Positions 14,629 to 22,948 of a stretch of DNA of 47,279 nucleotides are shown here, piece after piece. The number at the start of each line of letters is the position of its first letter. Position 1 is the first letter of the stretch. Under the pieces are notes generated by a model. It saw only the letters and a list, made by a program, of their open reading frames with translations, had not been told where the DNA came from and did not search any database. The stretch is from JAADHI01 sp964451325 (GTDB lineage Bacteria > Nitrospirota > Nitrospiria > SBBL01 > JAADHI01). A program made the translations under genes and the position numbers. The stretch covers positions 1-47,279 of the forward strand of contig CAYVHO010000020.1 in NCBI GenBank assembly GCA_964451325.1. Reading direction: 5' to 3'.

Positions 14629-16581
14629 ATGAAAAAGAATGACTCCACATTTTCAACTTCTCCATCCACCCTTAGAGCAAAATTAACATTTATTTTTATT
14701 TTTCTCCTGATCAATTGCTCCACGCTTCACGCAACTTCCCCTCCAACGAACCCGCTTGATTTACTCACAGAACAAGCTCTTAAAAAAAATCTGCACACAA
14801 GCCGGGTCTGGCATCTACTGCTTCATTATAAAAAAAAACGATGGGGTGGATTCGAGGGCCGGGAAGATGGCCCTGATTTCTATAACTCACCCATAGGAAA
14901 AACAAACCCCCAAGCAGAACTAAAGGCGACACTTTCCAATTTTTTTAAACCCCTGGATCAATTAAAAAAGGGAGAAGAACATCCGCAATGTAACTTCCCT
15001 GCACGCTACAAATGGTTGAAAAGGGAGCTATCCTTTGATACAAACATGCTTCCTGAACAAAAATGTCCCCGTCTAAAAAAATGGCTTAAAAAGCTCAATC
15101 CAAAATCGATTACATTGGTTTTTTCTTCATTTTATATGAATAATCCTGCGTCAATGTTTGGGCACACCTTGTTACGGATTGATAGCCAAGACAATGAGCA
15201 TTCGCAGAACCTTCTCAATTACGGGGTCAATTATGCCGCAGAACCAGACACTAACAATCCCTTACTCTATGTCCTTAAAGGTGTGTTCGGATTGTTTAGG
15301 GGAAATTTTTCAACTTTCCCCTACCACATAAAAGTACAACGCTATAACAATATGGAAAGCCGTGATTTATGGGAATACACACTAAACTTGACAAAAGACC
15401 AAATGGATCAATTTTTACGACATTTGTGGGAATTGGGTGGAAATTATTTCGACTATTATTACTTTCAGGAAAACTGCTCATACCAGATCCTATCATTACT
15501 TGAAGTCGCAAACCCCGAACTTCATTTAACGGATCAATTTTGGTTCCATGTTATCCCCTCTGACACCGTAAAAGCGGTCACACATTATAATGAGCTCATT
15601 ACAAACAAGGTTTACCGTCCTTCTATTCTCAATAAAATGACCCATAAAAAAAATCAGATGACAAACACGCAAAATGACCTCCTGGAAGAACTCATTAGAG
15701 ACCCTTCGTCACCGAATTCGGAAGCGTTCCAAAAACTGAATGTTTCGGAAAAGGCACTTATTTTTGATACTTTTCTCGACTATGCACAATACACAAACAT
15801 GCAGAGAAAAAAAACAGATGATCTGGACTTGATTCAGAACAGAGCTGTTCTTCTTGAACGGAGTAAGCTTGGCCTTGTACAACAAAATCAGAGTCAAACC
15901 GAATTTTCAACACGTCCCGAACTGGGTCATGGCAGTGACCGGATCAAAATCGGAGTAGGTGCCTTCGACGGGGAAAGCTTTGAAGAAATCGCCTATCGGC
16001 CTGCATATCATGATCTACTCGCCAAAGACATCGGTTTTGGACGAGGCTCTCAAATTCTTTTTTTGGATGTCACTGCGCGCTATTATAACAACATCAATGA
16101 ATTCAAACTCGAAACGCTAAAGTTGATCGACATTATTTCACTCACACCCTACGACCCCCTTTTTAAAAAAAAATCATGGCAATTTAACATTGGTATTGAC
16201 ACCATTAAAGACTTTGACTGTAATTTCTGCAATGCCTTTAAAACAGCCTACGGCTTTGGGCTGACTTACAAACCCTCTTATTTTTCACCTTTTACGCTTT
16301 ACTCCCTTCTCGATATTGAACTGGAACTCAGCAGTGACTTAAACCAAGGTTATCGAGCGGGTGGTGGCGGAACGATCGGCTTATTTCATGATTTTACAGA
16401 TGATTGGCGTATTCAAGCCCTTGCAAATTATTTAGAGTTTCCGGCCGGTCACGATTCAAACTACCACACCCTTGAAATCAATCAGCGTTATGCCCTTTCC
16501 CAAAATCTCGACTTAAGACTTGAACTCAATCGCATTAAAAACAAGGAAACGTGGTTATTTTCCTTGAATGTTTACTTTTAG
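14629..16581 (+). CDS. Lnb/DUF4105-domain envelope protein with C-terminal barrel-like region
   Basis: 650 residues. An N-terminal signal or anchor (residues 18-36) is followed by a region with an HLLLHYKKKRWGGFEGRED block, then the DUF4105 core. Key residues are His179 in MFGHTLLRID and Cys283 in FQENCSYQIL, which match the papain/NlpC-like Cys-His pair seen in this family; the related Gram-positive Lnb acts on lipoprotein acyl chains. After about residue 440 the protein turns to alternating strands (FGFGRGSQILFLDVTARYY, GLTYKPSYFSPFTLYSLL) ending LFSLNVYF, like an outer-membrane barrel. It may therefore carry a periplasmic hydrolase or acyltransferase domain on a barrel. The promoter is not evident; readthrough from DUF3015 is possible. 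Confidence 0.85.
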   Translation: MKKNDSTFSTSPSTLRAKLTFIFIFLLINCSTLHATSPPTNPLDLLTEQALKKNLHTSRVWHLLLHYKKKRWGGFEGREDGPDFYNSPIGKTNPQAELKATLSNFFKPLDQLKKGEEHPQCNFPARYKWLKRELSFDTNMLPEQKCPRLKKWLKKLNPKSITLVFSSFYMNNPASMFGHTLLRIDSQDNEHSQNLLNYGVNYAAEPDTNNPLLYVLKGVFGLFRGNFSTFPYHIKVQRYNNMESRDLWEYTLNLTKDQMDQFLRHLWELGGNYFDYYYFQENCSYQILSLLEVANPELHLTDQFWFHVIPSDTVKAVTHYNELITNKVYRPSILNKMTHKKNQMTNTQNDLLEELIRDPSSPNSEAFQKLNVSEKALIFDTFLDYAQYTNMQRKKTDDLDLIQNRAVLLERSKLGLVQQNQSQTEFSTRPELGHGSDRIKIGVGAFDGESFEEIAYRPAYHDLLAKDIGFGRGSQILFLDVTARYYNNINEFKLETLKLIDIISLTPYDPLFKKKSWQFNIGIDTIKDFDCNFCNAFKTAYGFGLTYKPSYFSPFTLYSLLDIELELSSDLNQGYRAGGGGTIGLFHDFTDDWRIQALANYLEFPAGHDSNYHTLEINQRYALSQNLDLRLELNRIKNKETWLFSLNVYF

Positions 16582-16620
16582 AAGACCTTCTTCCCAGCAC
16601 CACGTCTAAACCGGATAAAA

Positions 16621-17271
16621 ATGGTAAAAACCAAAACCCTGGTCTGTTTTCTGTCCCTATTTCTGTTCTCGTGCATTCAAACAAAAACAACACAAAAAAT
16701 GACGATTGAGGAATACTCGCTTGAAATTTCCGGTTTTTCTGAGGCACAGCAACATCAACTCAAAAAAACAATCGCTCAGCTCAAATCGCTGAAACCCGGG
16801 CCATTGCAAATCAAAAAAACACACTATCGACGCTTGAGCCAATTTGAAAACCTCTTTGGCTTTCCCTTTCATGGTGCGCCTCTCTCTGATTGGGTACTTC
16901 GTCGTTTTTCAAATATCTCATACGGCAAGCCCTGGACGGTCGCGGTTAATCAAAACAAAGGCACACTCATCATTGGAGATCTCTTTTTTGGTAAATTAAG
17001 TGAACTAGAGCGACTTTACTTACTCATCCATGAAGCTCGTCACTCAGACCGGCACGGCTTCAAACACAGCCTTTGTCCCACAAACTTCCCCTTTGTTTCT
17101 GCCGGACAGCCAAAACAAGGTCTGCAAGGAGCATTGGCTTGCGATCAGGGCAAAAACGGGGCCTATGCTTATCAAGCCGCATTCTTATTTGAAATATTTG
17201 CCTATGGTTTGTTTGATCAAAGAGAGGCGGGCTTGCTTTACAATGCTTCGATTTCAAGAATCATTCCGTAA
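16621..17271 (+). CDS. Putative lipoprotein with HExxH zinc-peptidase-like motif
   Basis: 216 residues. The signal ends LFSC (Cys18, plausible lipobox), so the protein is probably lipid-anchored. Residues 134-146 read YLLIHEARHSDRH, which contains HEARH, an HExxH metal-binding motif on a predicted helix; His137, Glu138 and His141 would be the ligands and base. A later CDQGKNGAYAYQAAFLFEIF helix offers Asp175 or Glu191 as a third ligand. I do not recognise a named family. It follows the DUF4105 gene by 39 bases on the same strand, suggesting a joint envelope role. Its 3' end overlaps a direct repeat (17226-17331). Confidence 0.7.
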   Translation: MVKTKTLVCFLSLFLFSCIQTKTTQKMTIEEYSLEISGFSEAQQHQLKKTIAQLKSLKPGPLQIKKTHYRRLSQFENLFGFPFHGAPLSDWVLRRFSNISYGKPWTVAVNQNKGTLIIGDLFFGKLSELERLYLLIHEARHSDRHGFKHSLCPTNFPFVSAGQPKQGLQGALACDQGKNGAYAYQAAFLFEIFAYGLFDQREAGLLYNASISRIIP

Positions 17272-17331
17272 ACCTTCACAAAAGAATCCCCCGAGTTTGA
17301 ACAGATTGGGAGAATTTTCAGGTCGCAGATC
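17226..17331. repeat. Direct repeat, copy A (106 bp)
   Basis: This 106-base stretch matches 18455-18560 without gaps at about 97 of 106 positions (counted by eye). It covers the last codons of the HEARH gene and, beyond its stop, a fragment of the 3' end of the ribbon-helix-helix gene whose intact copy is at 18483-18785. Confidence 0.9.
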
Positions 17332-17340
17332 CCAGAAACA

Positions 17341-17369
17341 GCTTGTAAAATACGCCGTATTTTACAAGC
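17341..17369. repeat. Near-perfect 29-bp palindrome
   Basis: GCTTGTAAAATACG and its exact reverse complement are separated by a single C. It lies in the gap after repeat copy A. No T-run follows, so it looks more like a protein-binding dyad or cruciform than a terminator. Confidence 0.75.
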
Positions 17370-17536
17370 ACACGACAACAATCACTTCAAAAAACGCAGT
17401 TTTGGGAAATAGTTTCGATAATACTTAAATTCTGGAACTTCTGATTACTAAAACTTAATTTCGCTCCTTCACCTTTCCTTAAAAGACGTTCTCACAACGA
17501 TAAGGGGTACGAAAATTAAAAAAACGGATACTTGCT

Positions 17537-17731
17537 ATGGGGATATTTATTATCTCTTTGTCGATGACCGCATGTGGGAGCTACATCGTAATGATTGGGA
17601 CAGGGGACACCACACTCGAAACTGCGATGAAAAATGGCGGGATCACAGAACTTGTCTTTGTTGCTCAGTCCGTTAAATCCGTTTTAGGGTTCATCTATGG
17701 TGAGGTCTGCACAATCGCCCGGGGAAACTAG
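17537..17731 (+). CDS. TRL-like small lipoprotein, start possibly degraded
   Basis: 64 residues from the ATG at 17537. SMTAC supplies a lipobox, and GTGDTTLETAMKNGGITELVF followed by SVKSVLGFIYGEVCTIARG matches the TRL-like pattern (GDxxIxxAxKxGGI, then SxLG and a final strand). The signal peptide from this ATG is short and lacks positive charges. Upstream in the same frame lies RKLKKRILA, the expected n-region, but the codon where ATG should be is TTA, preceded by AAGGGG; a TAA is further up. The true start may have mutated. The family occurs as small envelope lipoproteins of unknown role. Confidence 0.6.
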   Translation: MGIFIISLSMTACGSYIVMIGTGDTTLETAMKNGGITELVFVAQSVKSVLGFIYGEVCTIARGN

Positions 17732-17742
17732 AACAGATCCAG

Positions 17743-17774
17743 GGGAACCAGCCTTGTGCATGAGGCTGGTTCCC
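17743..17774 (+). terminator. Hairpin after the TRL-like gene
   Basis: GGGAACCAGCC (17743-17753) pairs with GGCTGGTTCCC (17764-17774) around a ten-base loop, 12 bases past the stop. Only a weak AT-rich tail follows. Confidence 0.65.
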
Positions 17775-18427
17775 TAAATATAGAAAGATCACAATTAACA
17801 ACAGTCACAACTTCAAATTCATTTTTTTTTATTTTTACAATTATTTTTTGCTTTTCTAGGCCGAAAATTGCGACAGGAAAGGCCATTCAGAAAGAAAAAA
17901 TACGTAGCCCCACCTTCAATCTGAGCGAAACAATCCGTAATTCCCCCATGCTGTCTGAGACGATATCCCTCTCATTCCAACAGACAGGACAGCGATCCTA
18001 CTCCCAGCACTTTAAAAGCACAATAGACATTAAGACAATCTTTCGATTCAATATTGCCTTCACTCATTTTTCAGGTAATAAAACTCAAGAGGCTGGCATT
18101 AAAGACAGTGCCAGCTTTTAAGGGGCGATCCATCTACCACTTAAGAAATTGACACTAGCCCAAGGCATCGGGATAACAACCTATAGAGATCGTTCCCGTC
18201 ACTCAGGCCCTGCAACTGCTTTTCAAATCGGATATAAAATATCTCCGAACCTAAAACTAGAGCTAGAAACAGAAAATTCGTACGTCAGAAAGCATTTTGA
18301 TCAAAAGTATAGAGTACTACTCTCTCATCACATACATAGATTTAATGTACAACTAGGATATCGTCATATGAGATTCTACAAAAAAACAACGAAAGGGCCT
18401 GAAATCAGTCTTAGTGCATATTTCTAG
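17756..18427 (+). pseudogene. Outer-membrane barrel-like ORF broken by an in-frame stop
   Basis: One frame runs from 17756 to 18427 with a single TAA at 18119-18121. Before it: SPTFNLSETIRNSPMLSETI, FRFNIAFTHFSGNKTQEAGI. After it: GIGITTYRDRSRHSGPATAF, LKLELETENSYVRKHFDQKY, YRVLLSHHIHRFNVQLGYRH and the C-terminal ISLSAYF. Alternating strands and the aromatic end indicate an outer-membrane barrel of about 200 residues. The only ATG falls inside the hairpin after the TRL-like gene, so the original start is also unclear. Likely a decaying gene; stop-codon readthrough is the alternative. Confidence 0.65.
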
Positions 18428-18497
18428 TTTTGAAGTCTACGCTTATTTGAAAAAGGCGGGCTTGCTTTACAAGCGTTCTATTTCAAGGATCATTCCG
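18428..18497 (+). pseudogene. 3' fragment of a second HEARH-type lipoprotein gene
   Basis: Just after the barrel frame ends, FEVYAYLKKAGLLYKRSISR followed by IIP and a stop matches the end of the HEARH protein (FEIFAYGLFDQREAGLLYNA, then SISRIIP). The rest of that gene is absent. The fragment forms the left part of repeat copy B. Confidence 0.7.
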
Positions 18498-18560
18498 TAA
18501 GCCTTCACAAAAGAATCCCTCGAGTTTGAACAGATTGGGGGAATTTTCAGGTCGCAGGTC
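18455..18560. repeat. Direct repeat, copy B (106 bp)
   Basis: Partner of 17226-17331, offset 1229 bases. It spans the HEARH-gene fragment and the true 3' end of the ribbon-helix-helix gene. The two copies bracket the TRL/barrel cassette. Confidence 0.9.
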
Positions 18561-18785
18561 TTCTCTAAGCTGACGAATCCTTGTCAGTGCATCTCCCGTG
18601 CCTTCAAGGCGAATACAGCCTGCAACCTGCTCAATCCGTTGTTTATACTGGGGTTCTTTCTCGGTGTTCATCTTCAACAACAAATCAATTACCTCAGAAT
18701 TTTTTTTCACCTTGTATCGTTTCTTTATTTTGTTTAGCATTTTCTCTCGTTCGGGTGTCAAACGAAAAGAGAGCATCTGGCTCAT
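18483..18785 (-). CDS. Ribbon-helix-helix protein (CopG/antitoxin-like)
   Basis: 100 residues. The N-terminus MSQMLSFRLTPEREKMLNKI and KKNSEVIDLLLKMN form the strand-helix-helix DNA-binding fold of the MetJ/Arc/CopG type. The remaining helix region (KQRIEQVAGCIRLEGTGDAL, RIRQLREDLRPE) resembles antitoxin C-termini. No toxin gene lies next to it, so it is an orphan antitoxin-like regulator or a small repressor. The start at 18785 follows GGAGG by seven bases; an in-frame start at 18851 is unsupported. Its end is convergent with, and partly antisense to, the HEARH-gene fragment. Confidence 0.75.
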   Translation of the reverse strand: MSQMLSFRLTPEREKMLNKIKKRYKVKKNSEVIDLLLKMNTEKEPQYKQRIEQVAGCIRLEGTGDALTRIRQLREDLRPENSPNLFKLEGFFCEGLRNDP

Positions 18786-18902
18786 TACAAGCCCTCCAGC
18801 GATAGATGTATGCACGTGATTTTGTAACACATGATGTCGCCATCCTTGCAAATGAAGGGATCTCTTTTTTTTGATGATTCGACTTTTTATTGGGGTTTTG
18901 AT

Positions 18903-19592
18903 CTACCCTGTGCAAAGTGCTTCTAAATCTTTTGGTTCAATTTCGGTGAGGTTGTCCACAACACGATCAGCCTGTTTTTCCAAGACATCACGTGGGTAAG
19001 AACTGGTGACCGCGAGACATTTCATGCCTGCGGAATGCGCCGATTGCATGCCATGCAACGAATCTTCGATGACCACACACTCAGGCGGAAAAATAGTCGG
19101 TTTATCAGGAAGTAATTTATTTAATTTTGCCAATGCCGTTAAATAGGATTCCGGGTGGGGTTTTCCCTGTCGCACATCCTGGGCACTCACAATGACCGGA
19201 AAAGCGGATCGAATTCCACCCTGATCCAAGGCAAATTTAATTTCACCGCGAAAAGCCCCCGACGCAATCGCCAGAGGGTAATGCCCCACGGCTTTTTTGA
19301 CAAAATTCACCACGCCGGGATAAAGAAAAAGCTTTTCCTCTGACAACTTTTTATAAATCGGCATCTTTTTCAAAATAAGGCGTTTCAGGATTTTATTATC
19401 AACAGGCCGATTATTCGCAAGCAGCAGGGTTTCAAACAAACCCTTGTCATCAAGTGCTAGATATTTTTCGTAATAGGCCTCTTTGGTGAGCGTGATTTCC
19501 TCTGTTTCTAAAACAATCTGAAAGGCCTTTAAGTGATGAGGCTCGCTATCCACAATCACCCCGTCACAATCAAAAATAATCGCTTTCAACAT
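18903..19592 (-). CDS. HAD-superfamily hydrolase, beta-phosphoglucomutase/phosphatase-like
   Basis: 229 residues. Motif I is AIIFDCDGVIVDSEP with the nucleophile Asp and its +2 Asp; motif II is LAIASGAF; the Lys is in VRQGKPHPESYL; motif IV is CVVIEDSLHGMQSAHSAGM. The cap inserted after motif I makes it subclass IA, which contains beta-phosphoglucomutase, phosphoglycolate phosphatase and sugar-phosphate phosphatases. It is cytoplasmic and needs Mg2+. The exact substrate cannot be told from the motifs. It lies 37 bases downstream of the Ste24-like protease gene on the same strand. Confidence 0.9.
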   Translation of the reverse strand: MLKAIIFDCDGVIVDSEPHHLKAFQIVLETEEITLTKEAYYEKYLALDDKGLFETLLLANNRPVDNKILKRLILKKMPIYKKLSEEKLFLYPGVVNFVKKAVGHYPLAIASGAFRGEIKFALDQGGIRSAFPVIVSAQDVRQGKPHPESYLTALAKLNKLLPDKPTIFPPECVVIEDSLHGMQSAHSAGMKCLAVTSSYPRDVLEKQADRVVDNLTEIEPKDLEALCTG

Positions 19593-19629
19593 TAGATTTT
19601 TCCTTTCAAAAAATGCTCCCCTCGTGTTG

Positions 19630-20862
19630 CTAAAGCAAACGAATTGCTCTAATTCGATCCAATAAGGGAGGATGTGAATAATTTAAAAAGGTATATAGGG
19701 GATGCGGCGTTAGATTTGAAAGATTATGCACTGAGAGTTTTTTCAAACTTTTAACCAGATTTTCAGGGGAAGCGATAGACTCTGCTGCAAAACGATCTGC
19801 CTCGTATTCATTTTTTCGGGAAAGACGATTCATAAAGAGGGACAGAACAAACTCAATCGGGCTGTACAACATGCCAAAAAAGAGCAGCCCTGCATACACG
19901 GAAGGTTCTGTCACAAAAAAAGCCGCGTAAAGCCCTGGATGGCTCAGAAAAACCGAAAGTAAATAAAACATTAATCCCACTTGCAGGATCGCGATCACCA
20001 TCCCCTGAGTAATGTGTTTTTTCTTGTAATGCCCGATTTCATGCGCAAGCACGGCGACCAATTCCGGTGTCGACTGTGCATCAATCAAGGTATCAAATAG
20101 GGCAATGCGTTTATTTTTTCCAAATCCCGTAAAAAAAGCGTTTGACTTGCTGCTACGTTTAGAACCATCCATGACAAAAACATTTTGCAAGGGAAAATGA
20201 ACGGAGTGCGCAAATGCCATGATGGCCTCTTTCAATTCTCCCGACGCCAGTGGCTCAAATTTGTTAAAAAGCGGCATAATCCAAGTGGGGGCTACGGCCT
20301 GAATCAGCAAAATAAAAAGGGAGAAAGCCGCCCAGACATAAACCCAAGCATAAGCGCCTCCCCACTCTAAAAATGCCAGGAGCATCGCCAGAACAGGCCC
20401 CCCAATAATAATTGCAAGTAAAGCCCCTTTTATTTTGTCCACAAAAAACAGCTTCAATGTCGTTTTATTGAAACCGAATCGTTCCTCAATTACAAAAGTC
20501 CTGTAGACCGAAAAGGGCAGCATCAGGAGTGACTGAAGAACACTCAAAACACCGATATACAGTACCCCGGTGAATAGGCGACTTAAACCCCAAGACCGCA
20601 GCCATTGATCCACAATCTCAAATCCGCTTAAAAACCAAAAACTCAGAGTGAGGATGAGCATAAAACTTGCGACAATTCGCCCAAAGCCTGTGGTCACACG
20701 GGTATATTCTTGTGATTTGCGATAGTCTTCCGGGTCATAAGTCCCGACCATCTCTTCAGGAAGCGCTGTTCTGAGGTTTTTAAGATTCAGAAAATCTGCG
20801 AAAAAATTCAGAATATATTCGAAAAACAGCATGAATAAAATGATCATCCCGTAGAGGTTCAT
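19630..20862 (-). CDS. M48-family membrane peptidase (Ste24/CAAX protease-like)
   Basis: 410 residues with several membrane segments (about 1-20, 65-85, 100-120, 145-200, 285-340). The catalytic motif is VAVLAHEIGHYKKKH (HExxH), with the third zinc ligand in RKNEYEADRFAAES. NVFVMDGSKRSSKSNAFFTG and the KRIALFDTLID block are the standard Ste24 signatures, and the N-terminal DPEDYRKSQEYTR stretch matches the peptidase M48 N-terminal domain. In bacteria these enzymes clip membrane-associated substrates. Upstream on the minus strand TATACT near 20923-20928 could be a -10 box, without a clear -35. Confidence 0.93.
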   Translation of the reverse strand: MNLYGMIILFMLFFEYILNFFADFLNLKNLRTALPEEMVGTYDPEDYRKSQEYTRVTTGFGRIVASFMLILTLSFWFLSGFEIVDQWLRSWGLSRLFTGVLYIGVLSVLQSLLMLPFSVYRTFVIEERFGFNKTTLKLFFVDKIKGALLAIIIGGPVLAMLLAFLEWGGAYAWVYVWAAFSLFILLIQAVAPTWIMPLFNKFEPLASGELKEAIMAFAHSVHFPLQNVFVMDGSKRSSKSNAFFTGFGKNKRIALFDTLIDAQSTPELVAVLAHEIGHYKKKHITQGMVIAILQVGLMFYLLSVFLSHPGLYAAFFVTEPSVYAGLLFFGMLYSPIEFVLSLFMNRLSRKNEYEADRFAAESIASPENLVKSLKKLSVHNLSNLTPHPLYTFLNYSHPPLLDRIRAIRLL

Positions 20863-21076
20863 CGTGAACTCCGATATCGGTTCTTAAAAATGTTTAAAAA
20901 ATTTGATCTTTACTAAATTTCCCCATAGTATAGCCCTCCAGGATGGTTTGTCCTTCTAAAAACGTTTTTTTAGACTTTTATTTTTAGTCGTTTGCTCATT
21001 ACAGAGAAAAACAAACCGCCCCATAAATCCAGACCATGCCTTTACCCACATTTTTCGAAAAACCAAGAGGTATCCT

Positions 21077-22336
21077 ATGCCCCTAAAATTAAGACAGATC
21101 ATGCTGGTATCCTTCTTGATCGCCCTAAACTTCTTCGGAGCAGAAAAAGTCGGGTACGCACAGGAGAGACTGCAAGTTCGTGGTTATGGAAATGCCCATT
21201 TCATGGATCACGCAGGCACACCCAATGTAATGGATGATCCCAACACCCCTGAGGCCGAAGAGAATAAATCACTTGATGACGGATTTTTCGAACTCAGAGA
21301 ATTCTCACTTTTTTTTGATTTTCTCATTACCGATGAAATTATCGCCTCAACGGAAATTGAAGCCGCCGATAATGGCAATACATACACAGCAAACTATGCT
21401 TATGTCGACATCCAGGCAACGGATAATCTAAATATCCGTGTCGGGAAAATCCTTGTCCCATTTCTTTCCTACAATGAAAACAAACCCAGTTTCAAACAAA
21501 ATTTGATGAGCCAGCCCTTTACTGCCTTTAATCTTGCGCCCGTCATCGGTGCCCCTTTTGTCAACAATGGTTTTGGTTGGTCTGATGCAGGTGCCGTACT
21601 CAACCTCTGTTGTCTCGGTGCAAATATTGGCTTTCTTGATTTAAAACTGGCCATGATCAATGGTTTAGCTTCGAACTCGGATGTGCTGGATGACAACACG
21701 ATTCAGCTTGACGCTGGTGCAGGGGTATCCGTTCGTCCAAGGGACGGACTGATTCAAAATGAAGCAATAATCGGGCTCAGAGACAACAACAATAACAAGG
21801 CACTTGTCGGAAAACTCACGTTCAAGGCTGCCGACTTGCCTTTCGACATGGGGGTTTCCTGGTATCAGGGCAAGTGGGACAAAGCCTCCAGCAAAAACCT
21901 CAGGATGGCGGGCGCTCACCTCAACTGGCTGGGCGAAACCTGGACACTCAAGGGAGAATATGTCAAAGCACAGGTGGAACAAGATGCAGGCCTCGTCACG
22001 CCAGTGCCCGTCAATACGGCCACCGGCGACTACAACATGCAGGCATGGTATGTGGAAGGATCAGTGATCCTCGTACGCTATCAGAATGACAAATATCTCC
22101 GACTGATTGCACGTTATGATGATGTGGATACCAATGACAAGGTGGCTTTTACCCCATGGGATCGTTCACGGATTACAGCAGGCATGGAGTGGCAATTTGC
22201 TCACAATACACGCTTCCGTTACGAGTGGCAGCGACATGAAATTGATGATTTTGAAAATGCGCCAGGCCCTTATAAAAATGCAGGGGGAGAAGAGCGAATC
22301 AAAATGCATATGGTATCGCTCATCTTTTCGTTTTAG
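21077..22336 (+). CDS. Phosphate-selective porin (OprO/OprP)-like protein
   Basis: 419 residues. A signal peptide (MPLKLRQIMLVSFLIALNFF, cleavage near GYAQ) precedes a barrel. REFSLFFDFLITDEIIASTE, NYAYVDIQATDNLNIRVGKI and LVPFLSYNE are the usual porin O/P opening; TLKGEYVKAQVEQ and the C-terminal RIKMHMVSLIFSF are barrel strands. GAGG lies six bases before the ATG. Family members form trimeric pores for phosphate or other anions, but many are unspecific, and no pho-type box is visible. It is followed by an exported protein and faces the two-component cluster. Confidence 0.82.
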   Translation: MPLKLRQIMLVSFLIALNFFGAEKVGYAQERLQVRGYGNAHFMDHAGTPNVMDDPNTPEAEENKSLDDGFFELREFSLFFDFLITDEIIASTEIEAADNGNTYTANYAYVDIQATDNLNIRVGKILVPFLSYNENKPSFKQNLMSQPFTAFNLAPVIGAPFVNNGFGWSDAGAVLNLCCLGANIGFLDLKLAMINGLASNSDVLDDNTIQLDAGAGVSVRPRDGLIQNEAIIGLRDNNNNKALVGKLTFKAADLPFDMGVSWYQGKWDKASSKNLRMAGAHLNWLGETWTLKGEYVKAQVEQDAGLVTPVPVNTATGDYNMQAWYVEGSVILVRYQNDKYLRLIARYDDVDTNDKVAFTPWDRSRITAGMEWQFAHNTRFRYEWQRHEIDDFENAPGPYKNAGGEERIKMHMVSLIFSF

Positions 22337-22372
22337 AGAACCTTCTGACCCCTTATTTTGGGAGAGACAATC

Positions 22373-22939
22373 ATGATGGCTTTCAAGCGCAAAACAATAA
22401 AGTGGATGTCACCCTTATTTTTGGGCATCTTTATTCTTTTAGGACTGATGGATGCAAGGGCACAGGCCGACAACGACATTTCGATTGTCTACACAAGGAA
22501 AACCACGGATCAAAAAAATAAATTGATGGAGGCCCTGCCCAAACGCATTTCTAAAAAGGCTTATAATCTGGGTTCACTGTCAATCATGGATTTTTCGGAA
22601 AAAAACAAAGCTTTGCTCCGCATGAACGCGTCTAAAATGGTCATTATGCTGGGTGATGCGCCGATGAAAATACTAAAAGGCGCCAAAATCAACACCGATT
22701 TACTCGTCATTCAATCGGTACGACAGACCCTTCATTCTTCCAGATGGACACTTTATATTCTTGGACAAGAGACCGCTCTAAAGACTTTTGATCCCGCTCT
22801 AAAAAAGCAAAAGGTGTCAAAAACAGAAGACTTAGGATCAGAACAAGATCTTCGTGCACTGACACTGCTTATTGTAGACACACAAAATATCCCCTTACAG
22901 GAGGTAATCTCACAAGTCGTGGAGAAAACCCTCCGCTAA
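22373..22939 (+). CDS. Exported protein of unknown function beside the porin
   Basis: 188 residues starting MMAFKRKTIKWMSPLFLGIF, with GGAG eight bases upstream. A signal peptide ends near ARAQA. The mature part has an alternating strand/helix pattern (NDISIVYTRKT, MVIMLGDAPMKILKG, LLVIQSVRQT, RWTLYILGQ) that weakly resembles the first lobe of ABC_sub_bind-type periplasmic proteins, but it is half their size. It follows the porin by 36 bases, so the two probably share an mRNA. A periplasmic ligand-binding or sensor-helper role is only a guess. Confidence 0.7.
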   Translation: MMAFKRKTIKWMSPLFLGIFILLGLMDARAQADNDISIVYTRKTTDQKNKLMEALPKRISKKAYNLGSLSIMDFSEKNKALLRMNASKMVIMLGDAPMKILKGAKINTDLLVIQSVRQTLHSSRWTLYILGQETALKTFDPALKKQKVSKTEDLGSEQDLRALTLLIVDTQNIPLQEVISQVVEKTLR

Positions 22940-22948
22940 CTTATCGTC

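Noticed and set aside
17226..18560. Insertion sequence or composite transposon between direct repeats
   Set aside because: No transposase or terminal inverted repeats, and the repeats are gene 3' ends.
18483..18785. Toxin-antitoxin module
   Set aside because: Only the antitoxin-like RHH protein is present; no toxin-like gene adjoins it.
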